A stretch of 64,000 nucleotides of DNA from Erpobdella octoculata (taxonomy: Eukaryota > Annelida > Clitellata > Hirudinida > Erpobdellidae): positions 24,842,062-24,906,061 of the forward strand of contig OZ022244.1 of the NCBI GenBank assembly GCA_963978895.1. Direction: 5' to 3'. Both the position numbers and the translations under genes were made by a program. This document shows positions 52,355 through 62,844 of this stretch, in pieces (the stretch's first letter is position 1; the number at the start of each line of letters is the position of its first letter). The notes under the pieces are model-generated. The model was not told where the DNA came from and made no database searches. It saw only the letters and a list, made by a program, of their open reading frames with translations.

Positions 52355-53309
52355 GAAACCAATGACTCAAATTTATTCACAATATGCTGCTAATGTTTAC
52401 AATGATAGTGTTTTGCAATTTCAGAAAACAGACTGAATCAAGCACTTAAAAGGCGCCTCAACGACAAAGCGTGTCTGATCGGGAAGCAAATTTAACGTGA
52501 GGATTTATTTACAGTGGTCTAACTGAAATTCTTATTCATTATTTTAAAGAAATTGTACTACTGGACCTACCATACAAACTTTATATAACCAAGTTCTTCT
52601 GCACATGAGGATATTGCTAAGCATTGTCTCAATGTCAAAACTGTTTGCTTGTGTGTTATAATAAACAGCAAACAATTTGACTATGATATGATGTGCATTA
52701 TTTATCTACAAAATCCTCATAATCTACACTTCCCAGTTTACTTCAGCCAGCACGACAAAAGTTGTTAACAGTGACTCTGAATTGAATTAAAATTGGACAA
52801 TGTTTAAAGTGGTGTTAGTCAGTGTTGTTATACCTGTCTCTGAATTGAATTAAAATTTGACAATGTTTAAAGTGGTGTTAGTCAGTGTTTAGTGTTTAGA
52901 AGGTCTCTTCGGAAGCACTGAAGTGTCACAGCCAATGTAACAGCAGCTGGCAAACCATTCTCAGTCTGGCAACCTCGAACCTTCCGTCTACAGCACTCTT
53001 GAGATGTGTGGTGGGCACAAAAAGTAAAGCTGTGGATGAAGATCTGAGTCTTCTGTGTGACTGAATTTTGCTTAATGGATTGATTTTTAAAGCTAGATAA
53101 CAGTTATTATTATAATTACCTATTAAGTTGCAATTTATCTTTTGTTTTAGAAATAAAAATGTATGCTGTTCTAACAACAATTGTGTTCAATAAATTTCTT
53201 GTCTTTAAGATACTTGAGCATGGTCTTCCTTGAAAAAGTGAAGAGATTTCCATAACCGCCACCCCTTCAGCTATTGTCAAAAAGCTTTGGTTTTCAGGTT
53301 GTATTGCTT
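52355..53309. other. Interior of the second-level element, no recognised gene
   Basis: A 67-bp-spaced duplication (GAATTGAATTAAAATT ... GTGGTGTTAGTCAGTG) lies at 52776-52900. After an acceptor-like TTTCAG at 52424 a short open frame NRLNQALKRRLNDKACLIGK ends at 52495; it could be the last exon of a lost gene. Family unknown. Confidence 0.4.
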
Positions 53310-53355
53310 GGGGAATGTCAGTGACACCGAATTTTGCGATGACACCGACACTTCG

Positions 53356-53515
53356 GTGTCATCGCCAAAAATTCGGTGTTAACGCGGCCCAGTCGGTGTT
53401 AACGCGGCCCAGTCGGTGTTAACGCGGCCCAGTCGGTGTTAACGCCTCCGAGTCGGTGTTAACGCGTCCGTGTCGGTGTTAACGCGTCCGAGTCGGTGTT
53501 AGCGCGTCCGAGTTA
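53356..53515. repeat. Left subterminal minisatellite of the third-level element
   Basis: About seven copies of a 20-bp unit with core TCGGTGTTAACGC and variable tails (GGCCCAG, GTCCGAG). It is preceded by a small palindrome at 53336-53362 (GACACCGACACTTCGGTGTC). Confidence 0.9.
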
Positions 53516-54456
53516 TGTCTCTGTATTTAACTTACGAACTGATATGACTTAAAGGTGCTTTTTAATCGTTCAAGCGACTGTAAAAATGTCGCTTGGTGGC
53601 GCTTGCATTAGATAGTGATTATTTGAATAAGAACTCATTAAAAATACTATATTTTATCAAAGATTTGACATAATAGAAATATCAACGTATTATAAAATAT
53701 CTATTTACGTTAGAAAAGTTTAATTAAAGAATATGACAAAAAATTTCCGTAATTAGGTTTTTTATTTTCTAAAATAATAGTAATTTATTTTTATTATTAT
53801 TTTTAATTATTAAAAAAATATTTAAATTATTATTTTTAGTTAATTATCTATATGTTTTATCTAGGCAAGTTGACTAATGGTGATAGTTGTATCTAGTAGT
53901 AATTTAATTTGTGATAGTTTTCGACGGAGTTGTTGATTGTTAGCAGCGAAAAATGAAAAGCTGTGTTTGTTGTAACAAAACTGTTGCCAAGAATGCTCGG
54001 GCATTGTCTTGCAACATGTGTAAACGGAGGACGCACCTGAAGTGTGACAAAACAGTTACTTTGTCCCAATATCAAAAAACTGCAAAGGGTTAGTAAATAG
54101 TCGTTTTATTGCAACTGAAGACAATTGTTTATAAAAATGTTTTTTCTTAAACAGGAGAAATTGATATCGTTTTCATATGTAAAATGTGCGAGCAGCTGGA
54201 CTAGCGTCTAATTTACAAGCGAAGAACATCACGTGACTTTCTTATCAATATGCATTAACAACTTTCCAAGGCTCAGCTCAACATCACGTGATTTCCTCAT
54301 GAATATGCATTAACAACCATCCCAGGCTTAGCTCAACGTCACGTGACTTCTCAACAATTTCGCAGTTTGCTGTTTACCCGCCACATCGTTTTTGTTTTAA
54401 CCATAGATACTTTTATCGAGCAGAAGTTATTATTTTGTTATTTTAGTTCAAACAAA

Positions 54457-56936
54457 ATGTTCATGGATATGGAAACTGGTAAATATTTTTGCAGTTTTGA
54501 AATAATTTGACAGGGTGTTAACAAACATTTCAATTTTTTTTATTTACACAATTTACAGTCACACTGGTCACTCCAGGTCAAAGTTGCTCTCCACCCAACC
54601 AGCAACTTCAAGCTCATGAAACTTGCAGGATTTGCAATAAGCAATTTAACAATAAAAAAGCTGTGAATCGACATTATCGTGGTGTCCATAAAGAAGAACC
54701 ATTACCTGACCCAGTCAAATGTACAGTTCAGTGCTCTTTGTGTGAGTTGGCATTTGAAAACTTGAGTCAACTCATGAATCATTTATTTGAAAAGCATCAA
54801 GTGAGCACTGATTTAATCAACTTAGAATTTGATTCTGTTGAAGCTTTTAAAGCTTGGAAGGAAGAAACTGAACTCAATACTGGAGCATTTTATAGAGTAA
54901 ATTATACACGTAAAAATAAAACTTCTACTGTAACAAATTTCATTTGCAATAGAAGTGGCACTTATGTGTCTAAGTCTACAGAAAAAGTTCGTGAAAATAA
55001 GATCAAAGGATCTCGTAGATGTGGGAAAATATGTCCAGCCCATATAACGCTTGTCGAATCAATCGAAGCTAACAGTAAATTGCAAGTTTCTTTCTGTCAG
55101 ACACACGTTGGACATTCTCAAGATGTTGGCCATCTGAATTTGTCAAAATCAGCAAGACAATCTCTGGCTGGTCAACTGTTGCAGGGAGTGACAAAGCGTA
55201 AAATCCTATCTAAACTTACCGATAATTTTATCCCTAATAAAAGATTATGTTACACCACAAATAAAGACCTCAACAACATCTGTTCATCGTTTAATCTGAT
55301 GAGTGAATCAAGATTTCATCCGGATGATGCTGTAAGTGTTGATATATTTGTAAACAAGTTGAGAGAAAATGAAGAAAATCCAATTTTGTTTTACAAACCT
55401 CAGGGGACAAAATCTGATGATTTTCCAGAAATTCAAAGAGATGATTTTTTATTAGGTTTCATGAATAGAGCCCAGCAAGAACTGTTCCAAATGTACGGCA
55501 ACGACATTATAATGATCGATTCTACTCATGGAACAAACATGTACAATATAAAATTGACAACTGTTATGGTAGCAGACTCAAATTATGAAGGCTTCCCCGT
55601 TGCATTTTTGTTTTCAATCACAGAAACCGAGAACACTTTAAGTCATTTTTTTTCAGCAATAAAGGAACGCCTTTCTAGTATCCAGCCAACAAATTTCATG
55701 TCTGATGATGCACCAGCCTACTACAATGCCTGGTGCAAAGTTTTTCAAAATGCACCACAGAAGTTATTGTGCACTTGGCATGTTTTAAAAAACTTGAACC
55801 AGAACCTGAAAAAAATTTCAGTTGTTGAGAAACAAAAATGGGCCAAAGATCGAGTGTTGGCTCTTGTGCATGAATTGGATGGAGTGACTTTTGAAAAACT
55901 GATGGCAGTCACTGTTTCAGAATTACTAAATGACGATTTAACTCGAGACTACGGCCAATATTTTGTTAGTTATTATGCTCAACGTCCCATGCAGTGGGCA
56001 TATTGTCACCGCAAAGGAGTAAAAAGAAATACAAATATGGCCCTTGAAAGGTGGCATAAGGAATTGAAGCACAATCCAGATATTGAAGGAAAATGTCAGC
56101 AACGTCTTGATGCCACTTTTCATAATATTTTACGTTGTCTGAAAGACAAGTTTATGAACCGCCTTGTTTCATTAACACGTGGAAAGGTGCCAAGAAAATT
56201 AAATGACCTGAGACGAAGGCACAAAGCAAGTGCATTGTTGAATGATGATGGTGTCATAGTCATTGAAGAAGGCAGATTGTGGACCGTACCATCTTCCCGA
56301 AATACCATTGGTATTTTGGAAATATATGAAGTTGCTCTGGTTAATGAGCACTGTTGTTGCATAATTCGATGTCATGATTGCCAAGCATGCATTCATAACT
56401 TCACTTGTCAGTGCCAGGATTACTCTATTCAATTCCAGATGTGCAAGCATATCCATTTGGTGTGCCGCTTGTTTCGAGTGAAAAAGGATAAAACCAAAAA
56501 CTCTGATAGTGAAGAGAGCACTAACGAATTACACATTGATGAATCTGTAATAGTTAATGTTTCAGAGCATGAAGCTATAACTCGCCAACTGCAAACAGAC
56601 ATGATGGAAAATGGCATTACTCGAGACCCTCTTGAAAAAAGAAAACAAGAACTTATTGATGCATTCACGACTTTAGTCAAAAGCTGTAGCTCCAATGAGG
56701 AGCTTGATGTTATTGCTAGGAATAATGCTCCATTGGGTCCAGCATTGGCAGTTGTTAAGCTTTCATCCAAACCGTCTATAGTACCAGTTTCAGCAAGAGT
56801 TCCTCCAAATAAAAAAGCCCAACAACAAACCCGATTGACACTGAAAAAAAAAATGAAACGAAAGGCAAAAGCTAATGAATGTAATGAGCCTTGTGAAAAT
56901 AATACATTGACTGCATTGAATATGTTTCTCAAATAA
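54457..56936 (+). CDS. MULE transposase with C2H2 finger, DDE core and SWIM finger
   Basis: Exon 1 is 54457-54478 and exon 2 is 54559-56936; the GT-AG intron joins in phase, giving 799 residues. A C2H2 finger (CRICNKQFNNKKAVNRHYRGVH) lies at about residues 25-46 and a second CxxC...HxxxxH pair near 57-76. A linker precedes the MULE catalytic core with IIMIDSTHGTNMYN (first Asp), FMSDDAPAYYNAW (second Asp) and NMALERWHKELKH (probable Glu). Then comes a SWIM-type zinc finger, FTCQCQDYSIQFQMCKHIHL. The C-terminal tail is lysine-rich (KKKMKRKAK), likely a nuclear signal. The enzyme would bind the element's ends and cut and paste it. No stop or frameshift was seen, so it may be functional. Exon 1 is very short, but without it the finger lacks a start codon. 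Confidence 0.9.
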
Positions 56937-57007
56937 GTGGTTTTTTAATTTTGCATTATCAATTTCTGTTTGCTATTATTAATATTGTGCTTTGTATATT
57001 TTGCAAA

Positions 57008-57730
57008 TGTCTGGTAGTATTTTTTCAAATAAGTGTTTTTTTAAATGTTATTTCATTATTTTCTGTTTATGTCATTGAAACCACATCATGGTTTGTAAAT
57101 TTTGTAAATAATGAACAATACCGATAGCGTTTAAATATATATATTTTAAATCAAATGTTTTATAAATGCTGTTTTATTAGTTTCCTTTTGCCATCGAAAC
57201 TTCATCATGCTTTGTATATTTTTTTTATATAATTTGGATATTATTTTAAAATTAGTGATTTTTAAATGTTTCATTATTTCTTGTTAATGTCATTAGAACC
57301 CCATCATGCTTTATGCTTTGTAAATTTTGTATATAATGTCTGGTAGAATTTTTTCAAATAAGTGTTTTTTTAAATGTTATTTCATCATTTCCTGTTTATG
57401 TCATTGAAACCACGTCATGGTTTGTAAATTTTGTAAATAATGAACAATACTGATAGTGTTTAAATATATATATTTTAAATCAAATGTCTTATAAATGCTG
57501 TTTTATTAGTTTCCTTTTGTCATTGAAACTTCATCATGCTTTGTATATTTTTTATATAATTTGGATACTTTTTTTTAAATTAGTGTTTTTTAAATGTTTC
57601 ATTATTTCTTGTTAATGTCATTAGAACCCCATCATGCTTTGTAAATTTTGTATATAATAATGTCTGGTAGTATTTTTTCAACTAAGTCTTACTAAGTGTT
57701 TTTTAAATGTTATTTCCTGCTTATGTCATA
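57008..57730. repeat. Tandem roughly 330-bp repeats downstream of the MULE transposase
   Basis: The phrase beginning ATGTCTGGTAGTATTTTTTC starts near 57008, 57338 and 57660. Each unit also contains two shorter phrases ending CATCATGCTTTGTA. Non-coding. Confidence 0.8.
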
Positions 57731-57934
57731 TTTTGTAATAAACATAGCATTTTTTTAATAAAATTTTTTTCAAAAACTGTTTTATTAATATCTCAATCAA
57801 TCCATTAAAATTTTCAGTGAAAGTAGATTTAGTAAGAGAAGCAGGAAGAGAATTCCAGAGAAAGGGACAAGAATGACAAGACTATTCAACTACTAACTAA
57901 CTAATCTACTAATCCGTCGCAAGTGTTACGTTAC

Positions 57935-58226
57935 GGCACGGCGGTTTTTGTTTATATTACGTCCGTGCTATGATTATATATATGCATATTCATGAGAAAA
58001 TCACGTGACTTGTTGAGTCCAATCTTGCATATTAATGATGACACCACGTGATGTTCCTCGCTTGTAAATTAGACGCTAGTGGCACGGCGGTTTTTGTTTA
58101 TATTACGTCCGTGCTATGATTATATATATGCATATTCATGAGAAAATCACGTGACTTGTTGAGTCCAATCTTGCATATTAATGATGACACCACGTGATGT
58201 TCCTCGCTTGTAAATTAGACGCTAGT
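57935..58226. repeat. 146-bp tandem duplication of the MULE right terminus
   Basis: 57935-58080 and 58081-58226 are identical on reading, and each ends with the element's terminal GACGCTAGT, so there are two complete right ends. The outer one abuts the target duplication. Confidence 0.92.
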
Positions 58227-58681
58227 AGCAGCTGGTAGTGAAAAAAGACAAGGCACAGCGTTTGGATTGAAAACCAGCCATGTGGTCGCGAAAGCCATTT
58301 CATCGCGAAGTCTCGACGAAAACGCCAACCTTGCGACGAATCGACCTGGTGCGCGACGAAATCGCCTACTTTCGCGACCAACAGCCTTATATTCGTGAGG
58401 GGTAAAATCCCGCTGCTCAGAAGCAACTAGAGCTACCCCACCACACGAAGCAACCTGCCCGGCGAATGCAGTTGGTGATCAGCATTAAGCAGCACCACCC
58501 GGATACACGTATCACAGACTGTGGCACCGCTAATGCCTATACAACGACTTCCTGATCTCTGTGTTATACTTATACAGAACCGTGATATCAGTCTGCGGTG
58601 TCGCAATGAATTGGAGTCGTTTTCGATGGAGCAAAGTTTTCATTACAATCGATAGAGGGAAGCAATTTTTTTTATAACCAG

Positions 58682-59230
58682 TCAAAAAAAGTAGAAATTT
58701 ATAAAGGTATAAAAAAGTTTATGGCACTGCCATATTTGCCTCCTGGAGAAATCCATAATGTATTTGAGACCCTTGATCTAGAAACACGAATACCAGCACT
58801 CAAAGTAAAATTTAGTTAATATTAACGTTAAAATTTGTTGACTTGTTTTATATTTCCTTCTTATTTTTAGACATTAGCGGACTACATAAAAAAAACTTGG
58901 ATCAAAGGAAAATATAAAATATCAGAATGGAGCGTCTACCAGAGAGACTGTAAGACCAACAACGACATTGAGGCGTGGCATAGTGCCCTCAACAACCTAG
59001 TAGAGCGCAAGTCGTTCTACGAAGTTGTTGATATTTTATTTACAAAATCATCGGCAATTCCAGTCGAAGAAGCCTGTGCTGCAACAGGGCAACCGCTGAA
59101 GCAACACAAACCCTCAACACTGGAAAAAGATGAAAGGGTGTGGGAGCTCTGGATAGCTTTTGAAGAAAAGCAGATTGATATCCGGGCTCTCCACACCGAA
59201 GTTGTTGATTTACTAATTAAAAAGAATTAA
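58682..59230 (+). pseudogene. C-terminal fragment of the third-level element's MULE transposase
   Basis: Two in-phase exons, 58682-58804 and 58871-59230, end at TAA. Motifs of the MULE transposase C-terminal region are clear: FMALPYLPPGEIHNVFETL, LADYIKKTWI, then EWSVYQRDCKTNNDIEAWHS with the TNNxxExWH signature. The DDE core upstream is missing, so this is a truncated transposase that could not work alone. Between the PHD-like gene and this fragment (58436-58681) no exon was assigned. Confidence 0.75.
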
Positions 59231-59705
59231 ATTTATTTCTGTCTACGTGTTTTTTGTTATAAATTTTTCTCAACGCGTATTAAAAAGTCCATGGTCTCGG
59301 TGTACTATGAGCTTATGAATATTGACTGCGCTGGTAGCGTGAATACATAAGGTAGTCGTGCTGGTGAAGTGATGAGGACTTTTTTTAGTAATAATAATAA
59401 ACAAGTGAACCGTAAAAAACCTCGTTAAGTCTATAACTTTAATAACTACATAAATGAAACGAGCGCCAGAGCTTTGTGGCCGGTTGTCAAACGATTCTCT
59501 TAGAGTCGCTAGGTGGCAGGAAAACTACTTATATTGCACAACATTTGATTTAAATAATTTTAATTGATTTAAGGCCTAATTAATGTCGGAAATATTTAAT
59601 TCATGTATTGTCATCCAGAATAAGTGGGTGAATTTTTGTTGCTAACAAGACACCTTCGAGTCATATCAAATTGCAGTTCAAATAGAAAGAAGCTAATAAC
59701 CAATC

Positions 59706-59842
59706 AGCAGTGGAGTTCACCGACTGGTTGGCGTTGACACCGACTGGTTGGCGTTGAGACCGACTGGTTGGCGTTGACACCGACTGGTTGGCGTTGACAC
59801 CGACTGGTTGGCGTTGACACCGACTTTTTGGCGTTGACACCG
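59706..59842. repeat. Right subterminal minisatellite of the third-level element
   Basis: Six to seven copies of a 20-bp unit, CACCGACTGGTTGGCGTTGA. Its complement shares TCGGTGT(T/C)AACGC with the left minisatellite, so both ends carry the same repeat in inverted orientation. Confidence 0.9.
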
Positions 59843-59905
59843 ACATTTTAAAAAGTGTCGGTGTGATCGCAAAAGTCGGTGTTAGTGATAGGAGCCTTAT
59901 TGCTT

Positions 59906-60201
59906 ATTAAGTTCTGGCAAATGTCGAAGACATAGACTAGTTGAGCGTACATAATTGTTTGACAGGGGTTCAAAATTCTTAGGGAAGCTCCATAAGCAAA
60001 CGGAAAATAAAAGTTTTGTTAATAATAAATACTATAGTTTAATGTACTTTTTGGCTTGTCTATTAAAATTTCCGTATCAAAAGCTAAATCTACCAGACTA
60101 TATGTACATTTACGAGTGTTTGCAGTTTAATAAAAAAATTTTAAAAATATTGAAAGTTAGTTCGAAAGCTCAGATATAATAAATCATTTCTGTTTAAGTA
60201 A
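59906..60201 (+). other. Right interior of the second-level element
   Basis: A 74-codon open frame (59955-60179, with FLGKLHKQTENKSF and LPDYMYIYECLQF) is the only coding-like stretch of this element on this side. It resembles no family I can name. It could be a remnant of the element's own transposase. Confidence 0.35.
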
Positions 60202-60512
60202 GCGCTATAGAATGCTCTGTGTATGCCATCCGCCGTGCGCCTCAGGCTATCTATCTATTGTTTACGTTTAGAACCAACTCGATTTCTTCGGAATTTCTGT
60301 GGGTGTATTGAATTTGAGTGCATATTATAACTTAATAGACCTGTATCTTTTATTACCGATGTTTTTTTTTTTTTTAAAGTTAATTTTGTTTCCGAGTCTG
60401 CTAGCTTCACCCATACATTCACTCTACGTAATCCCATACTAATCGAGTCTGCCAGCTTAACTCCAGTTATTTTATTATGTCATTACTTTATACTGCTTTA
60501 TTATCTTTTCAG

Positions 60513-62258
60513 ATGCCACGTAATTATGCAAAAAAGGGTATGAGAAAACAGTGGTCAACTGAACACATGGCTGCAGCGATAAACGCGGTTCGAAATAAGG
60601 AAATGGGATACAAAAAAGCCAGCCGGCAGTTTCACGTTCCTCAGACAACGTTAGAAAGAATGGTACGTAAGCAAGACATTTCTGTGGAAGAGGCTGTGAA
60701 TGTTCGACTGGGACGTAGAACAGTTTTAAACCAGGAGATGGAACATGATCTTGCCAATTATGTATTGAAAATGGAACAGCGACTGTTTGGCTTGACCACA
60801 ACTGATATTCGAAGGCTTGCTTTTCAGTTGGCGAAAAAAAATGGAGTACCAAATAATTTTAATACGGAAAGTGAAATGGCAGGAAAAGATTGGCTTAATC
60901 AGTTTCTTGCCAGACATCCAAAACTTACAATACGGAGCCCAGAGTCAACATCTGCAGCTCGGGCATCGGCATTCAACAAAGTCAATGTCGGCAAGTTTTT
61001 TGATTTATTGGAAAAATAAATAGACATTCATAAATATACTCCGGGCAGTATCTTCAATGTGGATGAAAAAGGTATAACAACCGTTCAGTCGAAGAATGCC
61101 AGAATCATTGCATTAAAAGGGAAAAAGCAGGTCGGAGTGCTCTCGTCTGCCGAACGTGGTCGACTTGTGACTACAGTTGTGTGCATGAGTGCTGGTGGTC
61201 AATTTGTACCACCAATGTTTATATTTCCTCGGATGCGGATGAAGATGGAACTGATGGATGGGGCCCCGCCTGGTTCAGTATACGCTTGTCACAAAAGTGG
61301 GTGGATTCAATTGGAATTATTCACCCAATGGTTCCAGCACTTCATTGACACAGTTAAGCCGTCTGAACAAAAACCTGTCCTGTTGATTTTGGATGGACAT
61401 GCTTCACACGTTAAAAATTTAGAGGTTATTGATTTGGCTAGAGGACATCATGTGACAATGATTTGCCTGCCACCTCATTGCACACACTGAATGCAACCTC
61501 TTGACGTTTCTTTTATGAAGCCTCTAACTACTTATTACAATGCTGAACTGCAGAGCTGGCTACGGTCACATCCTGGACGTGTCGTTACAGAATTTCAACT
61601 AACTTCAATTTTTGGCAAGGCATATTTACGAGCCGCTAGTCTTAATACGGCTGTTAATGGTTTCTCGACAACGGGGATTTGGCCAGTCAACCGTAATGTT
61701 TTTGAAGATTATGAGTTCATGCCTGCAGCCACGACAGAGATTTCAACTCCGGAGAATTCCCTCATTGCAGAACTACAAAACGATTCTGTTGTGGCTCACG
61801 CATCTGGAGAAGGTAGTTCCCAAGATCTGATGAATATAACCAGACCTGAAGACATCATACCGTATCCCGTTAGTGAAGCTAAAGTAAGACAGAAAAAAAA
61901 TTCACGTCGTGTCGGTGCAACTGTAGTTCTGACCAGCACTCCTTACAAAAAAATGTTGGCAGAGACTATAGAATCCAAATCTAGTTTAAAACCTAAGTCT
62001 CAGCCTAAAGGTGCTGCAATAAAGAGAACAAATTTGTTTCCTGATCAGCCTCAACCGAAGCAGAAACGGTTGTCGAGAGCGAAAAAACAAAAAGCAGATG
62101 ATGATGCACCTTGCATTTACTGTCGTGGCCTTATTCTGAAGACCATGATGGTGAAACATGGATTATGTGTGTAGACTGCCAGAAGTGGGCACACACCGAG
62201 TGTGCCGGAACTGAGAATGAAAATTTTTCCTGTGACTTATGTAGAGACAGTGATTAAT
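60513..62258 (+). pseudogene. Pogo-like DDE transposase with two stops and a frameshift
   Basis: The start ATG follows a TTTTCAG acceptor, implying a 5' intron. The N-terminus MPRNYAKKGMRKQWS plus the GYKKASRQFHVPQTTLERMV helix-turn-helix matches psq/CENP-B-type DNA-binding domains. One frame runs to 62174 with in-frame stops at 61017 (TAA after LLEK) and 61488 (TGA, in place of the usual residue before MQPLDV). Catalytic landmarks remain: IFNVDEKG, LLILDGHASH, QPLDVSFMKPL and NGFSTTGIWPVNR. Near 62125 a one-base loss breaks the frame; beyond it a PHD-like C-terminal finger (MCVDCQKWAHTEC, FSCDLC) reads to 62258. The protein is dead as it stands. Confidence 0.85.
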
Positions 62259-62704
62259 GAACATGTGGACCCTCATTTAATATTTTGAAAATGTTTTTAT
62301 TGCTTATTTTATTGTTTTATTAATACAATATTGTTTTATAACAATTACTTTTGTTGTCCTTGTTATATTTAGGTTCAATGAAAGCTGGAACATATCTAAC
62401 ATTCAAGTACCCCATATTACCCCACCTCTAGTGGGTAATATGGGGTACTTGAATGCTACACTTTATTCAATTATTTTCTAAAAAATGAAATCATATTTGC
62501 TTAAATGTTTCATCAACTCATAGTAATATGTCTGCTTGGTATACAGAGAAAAAAAATTAAATTTCTGCCACTATAACATGGTTTAAATTATATTTTTTTG
62601 TTAAGTACCCCATAATACCCCACTTTCCCCTAATTATTAACGTCAACTTTATAACTCTTTTTAGATAAGGTTTTTTAAAAAGTTTTAATTTTTGAACCCT
62701 TGAA

Positions 62705-62824
62705 AAAGAAAACCATAAATATAAGAAACAAAAATATATCAATGTTTATATTTTTATTTATATATATATATATACAAATATAAACATTGATATATTTTTG
62801 TTTCTTATATTTATGGTTTTCTTT
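62705..62824. repeat. TA-centred perfect palindrome
   Basis: Arms 62705-62753 and 62776-62824 are exact inverted copies over about 49 bp (AAAACCATAAATATAAGAAA ...), with a TA run in the centre. A further TA run follows. Confidence 0.92.
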
Positions 62825-62844
62825 ATATATATATATATATATAT

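Larger units (their letters stand above)
54200..58226 (+). mobile_element. Innermost element: apparently intact Mutator-like transposon
   Basis: 4027 bp. The inverted termini start ACTAGCGTCTAATTTACAAG. The exact 9-bp duplication AGCAGCTGG (54191-54199 and 58227-58235) is the size typical of Mutator-like elements. Subterminal CACGTGA motifs recur at about 54229, 54283 and 54340 on the left and at 58003, 58041, 58149 and 58190 on the right. The right end is a 146-bp tandem duplication. It encodes an uninterrupted two-exon transposase. Confidence 0.92.
53953..58270 (+). pseudogene. PHD-like zinc-finger gene of the third-level MULE, split by an insertion
   Basis: Exon 1 is 53953-54088, starting MKSCVCCNKTV. 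After a GTTAGT donor and an AACAG acceptor, exon 2 starts at 54155. It reads through VFICKMCEQL to 54199, where the fourth-level element interrupts it, and resumes at 58236 after the 9-bp target copy, ending at TGA 58268-58270. Cysteine and histidine spacing (CxxC, CxxC, HxxC, CxxC) is that of a C4HC3 PHD-type finger. Excised, it would give about 70 residues. The same frame stays open past the stop for about 45 codons (MWSRKPFHREVST...), so the stop may be a later mutation. Role in transposition unknown. Confidence 0.6.
53310..59897 (+). mobile_element. Third level: decayed Mutator-like (MULE) element
   Basis: The termini share ACACCGA(A/C)TTTTGCGAT(G/C)ACACCGAC in inverted orientation and are extended by related 20-bp minisatellites at both ends. 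TATTGCTT flanks it exactly (53302-53309 and 59898-59905); one base further differs (G/T), so a 9-bp duplication with one change is also possible. It carries a PHD-like finger gene (53953-58270, interrupted) and the C-terminal part of a MULE transposase (58682-59230). Without the fourth-level insertion it is about 2.55 kb. Confidence 0.75.
49505..60467. mobile_element. Second level: 10.96-kb element with 266-bp inverted termini, class unknown
   Basis: It begins ACTGGAGTTAAGCTGG and ends with the complement. The termini (49505-49770 and about 60202-60467) match over about 266 bp with only a handful of differences. Exact 8-bp target copies TATTTTAT sit at 49497-49504 and 60468-60475, inside the pogo element. 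Within each terminus AAGCTGGCAGACTCG recurs once as AAGCTAGCAGACTCG. The interior left of the third-level element is a 194-bp satellite array plus a roughly 160-bp minisatellite. No transposase of its own was recognised. Long termini with an 8-bp duplication could fit hAT, P or Mutator-like groups. Confidence 0.88.
49023..62630 (+). mobile_element. Outermost element of the nest: pogo-like DNA transposon split by an insertion
   Basis: Inverted termini GGGGAAAGTGGGGTAATATG (from 49023) and its complement with one change (ending 62630), flanked by TA (49021-49022 and 62631-62632). TA duplications and a DDE_1-type transposase fit the pogo/Tigger group. Left arm 49023-49504 and right arm 60476-62630 belong to it; everything between is inserted. 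The motif GGGTAATATGGGGTA recurs at about 49033, 49051, 49389, 49414 and, inverted or direct, at 62405-62450, likely transposase-binding repeats. Without the insertion it would be about 2.6 kb. Confidence 0.85.

Noticed and set aside
49505..60467. Polinton/Maverick identity for the 11-kb element
   Set aside because: Size and long termini fit, but the duplication is 8 bp rather than 6, the ends do not begin AG, and no polymerase, integrase, protease or capsid-like frame is visible.
49023..62630. A single 13.6-kb pogo element
   Set aside because: The inner inverted termini with exact TATTTTAT copies show that 49505-60467 is an insertion; the pogo element itself is about 2.6 kb.
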